A stretch of DNA of 64,000 bases, taken from Nannocystis pusilla. GTDB taxonomy: Bacteria > Myxococcota_A > Polyangia > Nannocystales > Nannocystaceae. This document shows positions 54,055 to 61,868 of this stretch, in pieces. The translations under genes were made by a program, and so were the position numbers. Each line of letters starts with the position of its first letter. Within the stretch, counting starts at the first letter, position 1. The notes beneath the pieces are model-generated. The model made no database searches and was not told the origin of the DNA. It was given only the letters and a program-made list of their open reading frames with translations. Where the stretch lies: contig NZ_JAPNKE010000002.1 of NCBI RefSeq assembly GCF_026626665.1, forward strand, positions 228,501 through 292,500, in the 5' to 3' direction.

Positions 54055-57000
54055 ATGCGCTACACTGGCGCGGCTGTGGCCGCCGAGGCGAAGCTGGCTG
54101 AGTTCCTGGTGAAGAGCTTCACCGACGAGGATGCGGACGCACCTGGCCGGCGAGCCCGGGGCCGTCGAGGTGCTGCCGTGGTTGCCCGGCACCGCGGCGT
54201 CGTTGCGGTCGCTCGCGCAGGAGGCCGTGCGCGCGCTCGAGCGGCGCGGCTCGATCGACCACGGGTTCTTCGACCGGCTCATGGCGGCGCGGCCGCGGCG
54301 GTGCGAGGCGATCGCGGAGCTGCGACGAGTGTGCCTCGGGGACGCGCCGGCGGAGACCCCCGCGGCGGAGCGGACGGCGAGCGGCGACGACGGGTTCGCC
54401 CGCTATCGAGTGGCCCTCGCGGGGGCGCACCGGTTCGTGCGCCTGCTCGCAGTGGGCGGGGCAGGGCCGACGTCGACCTTGCCCATCGAGGCGCTGTACG
54501 TGCCGCTGCGGCTGCGCGGGGGTCGGTACTGCTATTCGATCGGCGCGCTGCTGCGGGCATTGATCCGGGCCGACGGCGAGGTCCGGGAGGGCGCTCCGCG
54601 GATCGTGGTGCTCGGTGATCCCGGCAGCGGCAAGACCACGCTCTGTCGCTACCTGACGGCGGCGCTGGCAGGCGCGATCGAGGGGCTGCTGCCGCCGGGC
54701 TCGGCGGCTCCGTTGCCGCTGCTCTTGCCGCTCCGCGACTATGTGGCGAAGATCGCCAAGGCGGACGTGTCGCTGCCGGAGTTCCTGCGCGAGCAAGCTC
54801 GCGTGCGGCTGTCGGTGTCGTTCAGCGAGCGCGAGCTCGAGGCGTGGTTGCGGTCGGGGCGGGCGGTGGTGCTGCTCGACGGGCTGGACGAGGTCGGCGA
54901 CCCGACGCCGCGCGCGACGAGCGGCGAGCGCGTCGACGCGACCTGGCGCGCGACGATCTGCGAGCGCATCGACGCGTTCGCGGCGGTGTACCCGGAGGCC
55001 GCGCTGCTCGTCACCAGCCGGGTGGCAGGGTACGAGGAATCGGCGCTGCCGAGCTCGGGGCCGCAGCGGTTCTCCTGCTACCGCATCGAGCCGTTCCGGG
55101 CCGAGGAGCTGGCGGCGTTCGTGCGCCGCTGGTATCAGCTGCAGGTGACGGACGAGCCGTCGCGGCGCCAGCGGCTCACCGAGGGGCTTCTCGCGGCCCT
55201 CCAGGCCACCCCGGCGGTGGGCAAGTTGGCCACCAATCCGCTGCTGGCGACCCTGGTGGCGCGGGTCTACGCGGCGGACGAACGCCTGCCGGGCGAGCGC
55301 GCGCAGCTGTACGAGCGCTGCGTGCAGACGCTGCTCGAGACCTGGCCGGAGCTGCGCGGGCGCGGGCCGACGAACCTCGAGATCGACGTGCAGCGTCGCT
55401 GCCTCGAGGACGTGGCGTGGCACATGTTGGACGGCGCGTCGGAGCGGTCGGCCGGGGCGGCGCTCATCGCCGAGCCCGAGCTGCTGGCGGTGGTGGCCGC
55501 GCGCCTGGGCGAGGAGCCGGAGTTCGCGCGGCTCGGGCCGCGCGGGCGCGAACGGGCGGCGAAGCAGTGGATCGAGCGCTTCGAGTGCGAGAACGGGATG
55601 CTGGTGGCCGACAGCCCGGGGGTGTTCGGCTTCATTCACCGCTCGCTGGGCGAGTACATGGCAGCTTGCCGCCTGGAGCGGGTGCGCTCGGCCGACGCCG
55701 AGGTGGGCTGGATCGTCGAGCACGCGCGCAAGGCGACCTGGCGGGAGGTCGCGTTGCTCCGGCTCGGACGTCGCGGCGGTCGTGACGTGCAGATCGATCC
55801 GGTCTACGCGGCGCTCATGGGCGATCCGGGCGGCCGCGAGTTCTTGCTGATGTGTCTGCGAGAGGGCATGAGCCTGACGCCGGAGCAGCTCGGTCCGCTG
55901 ATCGCCGCGGGGATCGCCGGCCGCGCGGGCCAGAACCTCGAGATCCTGGCGGACGTGTTCCGATTCTCGCCGACCGAGGCGCCCGCGATCGAGGCGTGGT
56001 TCGTGACGGCGCTGCAGCGCGCGCCGCTCGCGGGGCTCGTCGAGCTGCTGCCGGCCGCGGCGCGCGTGGGTGTGTCGCCGGAGGTCGTGGAGGGGGCGCT
56101 GGGGCGGCGGGACGATGCGACGAGGGCGCGGGCCGTGGCGCTCTTCCTGTTGCCGCCGGTGCGGGAATCGTCGGAGTCGGCGCCGCTGGTCGCGTTGAGC
56201 CAGCACCTGCGCAGCCGCGCGGAGGTGGGTGCGGCCCTGCTCGCATTCACGGGAGCGTTTCCCGACGCGCCGACGTTCGCGGCGGCGGTGGCGGTGGCGT
56301 GCGGGCCGGCGAGCGCGGGGTGTCGCGCGGCGCTGACGCTCGGCCTGGTGCTGGGAGCGGTGTGGTCGCTCGGCTGCATCAAGCCGCCCGTGCGTGCGCT
56401 GCGGGTCGAGTGGCTCGATTGGCGCGCGATCGTGCCGGCGACGCTGCCGAGCTGGCCCGAGGTCGATTCGACGAAGATGACGGTGACGCTGGTCGAGGGA
56501 TCGCAGAGGCTGGTGCGTGAGGCGTACCCGCTGGCCGCCCCGCACGAGCCGCTGCTCGGCTATACGGGCGGTGATTTCGCGTGCTACGCGGACGCGCCTC
56601 CGTGGCAGTTCCTCGGCTACTTTCCGCCGTCCGCGGGCGTCGACGTGGAAGCGTACGTCCGCTCGTGCGACCCCGGTTACTGGGAGGCGTGGTACGGCCC
56701 GAATCCCCGCGACGAGGTGCGCGAGCACCTCGACCCCGTCATCGCCGATGAAGAGGACGACGAGTGGAAGCGGGGAACTACACGCCCGAGAAGTGCGTGG
56801 TGGTCGATCTGCACGAAGCGCTGGGCAAGCTGCACGTGGTGGCGATGGAGGCGCCTGCGGGCGGGCTCTGCGTCGACGATCTGCTGGCAATGCACCGCAG
56901 CGGGGAGCTCGATGCCGGCGACCTGTTGATCCGGGTGATCGCCCTCCATGCGGCGCAGGTGCGGATCGCGGCGGACACGTTCCCCGCCGAGCCTGCGCTG

Positions 57001-57363
57001 GCCGAGCAATACGGGGCGCAGCGGCAGGCGCACACGTGGATCTGGCTCAACTGGGAGGCGATCGAGGCGTCGTTGCCGGAGCCGCCGGAGGCCGATCGAC
57101 TGGCGCTGTTCCTCGCGCTCGGATGGACGCAGTACACGACGACGGGGCGCTGGCCGACGGGCGAGCGCTGGCGACGGATCGCGGGCGGGCCGGCGCCGGA
57201 GCACTGGTGGCCGCGCGTCCACTGGCTGCTGTGCCGGCAATTCGCGGCCGACGACGGAGCTTCGCGGTGGCCGGAGGTGTGGGCCGCGCTGGTCGAGGGC
57301 GAAGCTGACGCGGAGCTCGCGGGGGTCGCCGCGAGGTTGCGAGCCTGGTTGCCCGAGGCGTGA
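54055..57363 (+). pseudogene. EAD-NACHT NTPase, frameshifted twice
   Basis: About 1,100 residues if repaired. From ATG 54055: an effector-associated-type adaptor domain (about 8-100: LAEFLVKSFTDE, then MRTHLAGEPGAVEVLPWLPG, LAQEAVRALERRGSIDHGFF, RLMAARPRRCEAI), then a NACHT NTPase with Walker A VVLGDPGSGKTTLCRYL (about 186), Walker B VVLLDGLDEVG (about 270), sensor LLVTSRVAGYE and NPLLATLVARVY, followed by a long helical C-terminal region (about 480-1100) without recognised repeats. Two breaks: GG at 54129-54130 should be G, and GGGG at 56772-56775 should be five G, joining DDEWKRG to NYTPEKCVVVDLHEAL. EAD-linked NTPases recruit separate effectors in bacterial conflict and signalling systems. 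No effector with a matching EAD was seen in this window. Isolated gene. Confidence 0.72.
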
Positions 57364-57394
57364 GTGCGGTCGGGTCGCCGCGCTCGACCGTGGT

Positions 57395-57445
57395 CGGATG
57401 TCTCTCGATCACATGACTCATTGGACATGTCTTCAAAGTCATGGC
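57395..57445. repeat. Phased palindromic element, four half-sites
   Basis: CGGATGTC at 57395, CACATGAC at 57410, GACATGTC at 57424 and GTCATGGC at 57438; steps of 15, 14 and 14. Begins 31 bases after the NACHT stop. Confidence 0.65.
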
Positions 57446-57513
57446 ACGGCGAGATTGGGGTGAGGCTCGAAGTTGTCCGTGAGGCCGCTCGTCGCCCGAT
57501 GGCCTCGCGCGAC

Positions 57514-57535
57514 GACGTGTCTGAAGAGACAGGTC
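57514..57535. repeat. Palindromic element, asymmetric variant
   Basis: GACGTGTC (57514) and GACAGGTC (57528), 14 nt apart; same asymmetric form as at 983 and 43805. Confidence 0.45.
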
Positions 57536-57933
57536 GGGCGGAGAGATGACGAGGGGTTCATGAAGTCGCGGGAGGATCGCTCCGCCGCGGACGCGGGCTC
57601 GGCGATCCTGGCGGCGTGAGCACGCTCAGATGGACCGCCGCGCGGGTCGGGCATGCGCCGCGTGTGCGGCGCGCTCGGGAGCGCCTGCAGGCGAGCGCGG
57701 CCCCTCGGCGGTCGATGCGCGAGCGGCTCCGTTGGCGTGAACGGCCTGCTGGGCCGCTGCGGGGCGCGTGGCGGGCAGGCGAGCGCGAGCGCGGGCGCGA
57801 GGGGCAGGGGCGATGACGCGCCGGTGCGGGGCGGCTTCCCTGGCGGGGCCGTGCCGGCGATGCTCGGCCGGCCCGAGGTCCGCACCCGCGCGAGGTGAAG
57901 CGCGCCCGGATTTCGGAGTCTGAGGACGGCACG

Positions 57934-59622
57934 ATGCTCCCGACACCCAAGCTCTCCTTCGCGACGCTGCTCGTATTCCTCTGCAGCTGCACCATCGTTC
58001 GCGTGCCGTATTCAGGGCCGAGCTCGCCGCCGCGGGGCGCAGCGGGCAAGCCCAAGCCGGCGAAGGGGAAGCCGAAGCCGAAGCCGTCGAGTCAGGCCCC
58101 GACCAAAGAGCCGACGCCGAAGCCCGCCAAGCCGTCGGGCCCCGGGAAGCCGGCCAAGCCGAAGCCGCAGCCGAAGCCGCCCACGCCGCGGCCGGCGCCG
58201 AAGCCGGAAGAGCCGCCGCCGAGCGTGCGCGAGGGGACCCAGATGGTGGTGCCGCTGCGCGTCGCGTTCGACGAGTCGGTGAAGAAGGTCGACAGCCTGA
58301 TCCAGAAGACGATCACGCAGGACTGGCAGGTGGTCAGCGACCCGAAGTCGGCGACCAAGATCGAGGTCCGCTACACGGTCTGGCGCGACCCGATCAAGGC
58401 CAAGTTCGACGACGGGCGGCTCGACGTGAGCGTGAACGTGCGCTACGCGGCCGACGTGCGCGCGTCGACGAAGATCGGCAAGCGCGTCATCTGGATCACG
58501 AAGGGCGAGACGTGGGGCACCAAGGCCGAGCCGCAGCGGGTCGCGGCCAAGTTCCACGCCGACTTCAAGATCCAGGACGACTTCCGCGTGACCGCCGAGG
58601 CGAAGCTCGACGACATCGACTTCGGGCCGGCGCCGAGCGGGCAGGTGTGCGTCAAGGCGCTGGCCAAGGTGTGCATCACCAAGGAGACCGTCGCGCCGAT
58701 GGTCAACAAGAACCTGCAGAAGCAGCTGGTGCCGAAGATCGAGCAGGCGCTGGACCAGGCCGACGCGCAGTTCGAGAAGCAGCTCAACCTGAAGAAGCAG
58801 GCGCAGACGCTGTGGACGGCGCTGCAGCAGCCGCAGTCGCTGCAGCAGCTCGGTCAGGGCCGCTGCCCGACCGAGGCGGGGGCGATCTGCTCGACCCCGG
58901 CGTGGCTGGTCGCCAAGCCGACGTCGATCGGGGTGTCTCAGCCGCGCATGGACGGCGACGACCTCCGCGTCGACCTCGGCCTCGCGGGTCAGCTGGTGGT
59001 CCAGCTCGGCGACAAGCCGGCGGTCAAGCCGACGCCGCTGCCGAAGCTCGAGCCGGTGACCGACCCGCCCGGGTTCGCCTTCAAGTCGCGCCTGCACCTG
59101 CCGCTCAGCCAGCTCAACGAGGAGCTGAGCAAGCGCGTCGCCAACGTCAAGCTCGACGGCCGCAACACGCCCGACATCGTGATCACGTACGTGAAGCTGG
59201 TCGACGCGTTCGAGGGCCGACACCCGCACCGCCTGTCGTTCGCGGTCGGCGTCGGCGGGGCGCTCCGCGGCGAGCTCAAGCTGCAGGGCGACCTCGAGTG
59301 GGATGCCAAGGCGCGCGAGCTGTCGATCGAGAACTTCGACTACACGGTCGACACCGACAACGAGAAGCTGCAGAAGCTGTCGCAGTCGCAGTACGTGGCG
59401 CTGCGCAAGCTGGTGGCCGACAAGGCCCGCTGGAAGCTCGACGCCAAGGCGGCCGCGCTGACCGAGGCGGTGACGAAGGCGCTCGGCGGGGTGCTGGCCG
59501 GCAAGCTGCAAGTCGACGGCGAGCTCACCGACGTCCAGCTCGAGAACTTCAGCGTGAAGGACGGGGTGGTCGACGCCGCCGTGGCGCTGGCCGGCAAGCT
59601 CGACATCGCCTACACGCCGTGA
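57934..59622 (+). CDS. DUF4403-family lipoprotein
   Basis: 562 residues from ATG 57934 (GAGGA about 9 bases upstream). Signal ends in LLVFLCSC (Cys17/Cys19). A Lys/Pro linker (about 30-95, KPKPAKGKPKPKP) precedes the DUF4403 domain: MVVPLRVAFDESVKKVDSLI, RYTVWRDPIKAKFDDGRLDV, KIEQALDQADAQFEKQLNLK, and a C-terminal half with GELKLQGDLEWDAKARELSI. DUF4403 resembles SMP/TULIP-type lipid-binding tubes in overall pattern, so an envelope lipid role is possible but unproven. Complete; ends before a convergent-gene hairpin. Confidence 0.88.
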   Translation: MLPTPKLSFATLLVFLCSCTIVRVPYSGPSSPPRGAAGKPKPAKGKPKPKPSSQAPTKEPTPKPAKPSGPGKPAKPKPQPKPPTPRPAPKPEEPPPSVREGTQMVVPLRVAFDESVKKVDSLIQKTITQDWQVVSDPKSATKIEVRYTVWRDPIKAKFDDGRLDVSVNVRYAADVRASTKIGKRVIWITKGETWGTKAEPQRVAAKFHADFKIQDDFRVTAEAKLDDIDFGPAPSGQVCVKALAKVCITKETVAPMVNKNLQKQLVPKIEQALDQADAQFEKQLNLKKQAQTLWTALQQPQSLQQLGQGRCPTEAGAICSTPAWLVAKPTSIGVSQPRMDGDDLRVDLGLAGQLVVQLGDKPAVKPTPLPKLEPVTDPPGFAFKSRLHLPLSQLNEELSKRVANVKLDGRNTPDIVITYVKLVDAFEGRHPHRLSFAVGVGGALRGELKLQGDLEWDAKARELSIENFDYTVDTDNEKLQKLSQSQYVALRKLVADKARWKLDAKAAALTEAVTKALGGVLAGKLQVDGELTDVQLENFSVKDGVVDAAVALAGKLDIAYTP

Positions 59623-59655
59623 GCGCGCGCCGGGCGACCGGCGGGTGAGATGACT

Positions 59656-59687
59656 GAACGGACATGTTCGTACGAGCATGTCCGTTC
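59656..59687. terminator. Palindromic-element hairpin between convergent genes
   Basis: GAACGGACATGTTCGTA (59656-59672) and TACGAGCATGTCCGTTC (59671-59687) pair with one mismatch or G-U wobble; half-sites at 59661 and 59675. 33 bases after the DUF4403 stop and 18 before the ADH stop, so a bidirectional terminator is likely. Confidence 0.7.
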
Positions 59688-59704
59688 GGCCTTTCGGCGC
59701 GGCG

Positions 59705-60757
59705 CTACGGCGCGCGGTCCAGCGACTGCATGTCGATGACGAAGCGGTAGCGGACGTCGCCGCGGTCCAGGCGGGCGTAGGCGGCGGCGAGGTCCTGGAT
59801 CGGGATGACTTCGATGTCGGCGGCGACGCCGTGGCGGGCGCAGAACTCGAGCATGCGCGCGGTCTCGGGGATGCTGCCGATGGCCGAGCCGGAGATCGAC
59901 TTGCGCTGGGTCAGCAGCTCGAAGGCGTTCACGCTGCCGGGCGCGTCGGGCATGCCGATCAGGACGAGGGTGCCCTCGGGCCGCAGGAGCCGCAGGTAGG
60001 CGTTCCAGTCGAGGGTGGCGCCGACGGTGACGAGCACGAGGTCGAACCGGCCCGTCAGCCGCGTGAAGGTGTCGGGGTCGGAGGTGGCGTGATAGCCGTG
60101 AGCGCCGAGGGCGAGGGCGTCGGACCGCTTGGCGTCGGTGCGGGAGAGGACGGTGACGTCGGCCCCGAAGGCGCGCGCGAGCTTGACGCCGAGGTGGCCG
60201 AGGCCGCCGAGGCCGACGACCGCGACCCTGCTGCCCGGACCGACGCGCCAGTGGACGAGCGGGGAGTAGAGCGAGATGCCGGCGCACAGCAGCGGGGCGG
60301 CGGCGTCGAGCGGCAAGGCGTCGGGGAGCGCCAGCACGTAGGGGCGCTTGACGACGATCGAGCGCGAGTAGCCGCCGTAAGTCGGGGCGCCGTCGTGCTC
60401 GCGGCCGTTGTAGGTGGCGACGAGGTCGGCGAGGTGGCGGTGCTCGTGCTCGCGGTCGCAGCGGCCCCTGGAGCAGCCACCGTCGACGAAGCAGCCGACG
60501 CCGACGCGCGCGCCGACGGCGAGGTCGGTGACGGCGCTGCCGACGGCGCGGACGATGCCGGTGATCTCGTGGCCGGGCACCATGGGGTATTCGGCGCTCC
60601 CCCACTCGTCGCGGACCTGGGACAGGTCGGTGTGGCAGATCCCGCAATACGCGACGTCGATCACGACGTCGTCGGGGCGGGGCTCGCGGCGGACGATGGT
60701 GATCGGCGCGAGGCCGCTGGTGGGCGACTGCGCGGCGTAGGCTCGGACTTCGGGCAT
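59705..60757 (-). CDS. Zinc alcohol dehydrogenase, YahK/cinnamyl-type
   Basis: 350 residues from ATG 60757 (AAGGAG about 7 bases upstream). NADPH-dependent medium-chain dehydrogenase: CGICHTDLSQVRDEWG (catalytic Zn Cys), PMVPGHEITGIVRAVGS, PTYGGYSRSIVVKRPYVLAL, PLLCAGISLYSPLVHW, Rossmann VAVVGLGGLGHLGVKLARAF. The structural-zinc lobe, normally four Cys, is degenerate (GCFVDGGCSRGRCDREHEHR), leaving about three Cys and extra His, so the second zinc may be lost or bound differently. Reduces aldehydes in related enzymes. Divergent from a LysR gene 86 bases away. Confidence 0.87.
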   Translation of the reverse strand: MPEVRAYAAQSPTSGLAPITIVRREPRPDDVVIDVAYCGICHTDLSQVRDEWGSAEYPMVPGHEITGIVRAVGSAVTDLAVGARVGVGCFVDGGCSRGRCDREHEHRHLADLVATYNGREHDGAPTYGGYSRSIVVKRPYVLALPDALPLDAAAPLLCAGISLYSPLVHWRVGPGSRVAVVGLGGLGHLGVKLARAFGADVTVLSRTDAKRSDALALGAHGYHATSDPDTFTRLTGRFDLVLVTVGATLDWNAYLRLLRPEGTLVLIGMPDAPGSVNAFELLTQRKSISGSAIGSIPETARMLEFCARHGVAADIEVIPIQDLAAAYARLDRGDVRYRFVIDMQSLDRAP

Positions 60758-60843
60758 GAGGCTCCTTCGCCGCCAGGCTAGGCACGGCGGCGGGGGTCGA
60801 GTAGAGAGGCCCGGCAGGAAGGGCCGATGAGCGAGGTTCAACA

Positions 60844-61740
60844 ATGAGGCGCGAGGACTGGCCGGATCTGGCGGTGTTCGTGGCGGTCGCCGAGGCGCGC
60901 AGCTTCACGAAGGCGGCGTCGCGGCTCGGGCTGTCGACGTCGGCGATCAGCCACGCGATGACGGGGCTCGAGGAGCGCCTGGGCCTGCGCCTGCTCCACC
61001 GCACGACCCGCAGCGTGGCGCCCACGGCCGCGGGCGAGCGGCTGCTGGCGACGCTGGTGCCGGCGATGGAGGGGGTGGCGGCGGCGGTCGACGGGTTGGC
61101 CGAGCTGCGCGACGAGCCGGCCGGTTCGGTGCGGCTGACGGTCCACCGCGACGCGGCGCTGCGCCTGCTGGCGCCGCGCCTGCCCGAGCTGACCCGCAAG
61201 TATCCGCAGGTGGTGCTCGAGATCGTGGCCGACGACCGGCTGGCCGACATCGTGGCCGACCGCTTCGACGCGGGGGTGCGCCTCGGCGACCTGGTCGACA
61301 AGGACATGGTGTCGGTGCGAATCGGGCCCGACGAGCGGGCGGCGATCGTGGGCTCGCCGGAGTACTTCACGCGCCACCCGCCGCCGAAGACGCCGCAGGA
61401 GCTCCGCCAGCACCGCGCGGTGAGCTATCGCCACTCGTCCGGGGTGCTTTATAAGTGGGAGCTCGAGAAGGACGGACGCGCGCTCACCGTGGCGATGGAG
61501 TCGGCGCTGGTGACGAACGAGCCGCAGCTGATCGTCGAGGCGGCGCGCGCAGGGGTCGGCCTGGCCTACGCGCTCGAGAGCCACGTGGCGGCGCACGTGG
61601 CCGCAGGAGCGCTGGTGCCGGTGCTGGCCGACTGGTGCCCGCGGTTCCCCGGGAGCTTTTTGTACTGGCCGAGCCGTCGCCACGTGACGCCGGCGCTGCG
61701 GGCGGTGATCGAGGCGCTGCGGATCGATCGGCCGCGTTGA
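60844..61740 (+). CDS. LysR-family transcriptional regulator
   Basis: 298 residues from ATG 60844. Winged HTH (DLAVFVAVAEARSFTKAASR, LGLSTSAISHAMTGLEERLG, LLHRTTRSVAPTAAGE) and a full effector domain (GSVRLTVHRDAALRLLAPRL, LADIVADRFDAGVRLGDLVD) of the DmlR-like group, closely similar in layout to the LysR at 47240. Probably controls the divergent alcohol dehydrogenase. Complete. Confidence 0.92.
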   Translation: MRREDWPDLAVFVAVAEARSFTKAASRLGLSTSAISHAMTGLEERLGLRLLHRTTRSVAPTAAGERLLATLVPAMEGVAAAVDGLAELRDEPAGSVRLTVHRDAALRLLAPRLPELTRKYPQVVLEIVADDRLADIVADRFDAGVRLGDLVDKDMVSVRIGPDERAAIVGSPEYFTRHPPPKTPQELRQHRAVSYRHSSGVLYKWELEKDGRALTVAMESALVTNEPQLIVEAARAGVGLAYALESHVAAHVAAGALVPVLADWCPRFPGSFLYWPSRRHVTPALRAVIEALRIDRPR

Positions 61741-61796
61741 GGCCGGACCTCCGGCGCGCGCGAATGCGCGGAGGCCGGGGGCGAATCCGATGATGG

Positions 61797-61853
61797 CCGA
61801 ATGGACATGCGCTTTGAAGCATGTCCGTTCGGTCATGTGCGAAGGGGCATGCG
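61797..61853. terminator. Palindromic element, four half-sites, between convergent genes
   Basis: Half-sites at 61804, 61818, 61832 and 61846, all exactly 14 nt apart. The first two extend to CCGAATGGACATGC and GCATGTCCGTTCGG, a 14-bp hairpin with one mismatch. It lies between the LysR stop and the STAS-protein stop. Confidence 0.75.
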
Positions 61854-61868
61854 GGCTGATCGTCGGCG

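Larger units (their letters stand above)
57364..57933. other. Spacer after the NACHT gene
   Basis: 570 bases. Two groups of the palindromic element (57395-57445 and 57514-57535) lie in the first third; the rest shows no gene. Confidence 0.4.

Noticed and set aside
56764..57363. A separate gene starting at GTG 56764 after the NACHT gene
   Set aside because: It would overlap the NACHT frame by 166 bases, where that frame turns into nonsense; one missing G explains both, so I treat them as one gene. Not fully excluded.
61797..61853. 14-nt phased repeats as a mini-CRISPR
   Set aside because: The unit is far too short, there are no spacers of CRISPR length and no cas genes.
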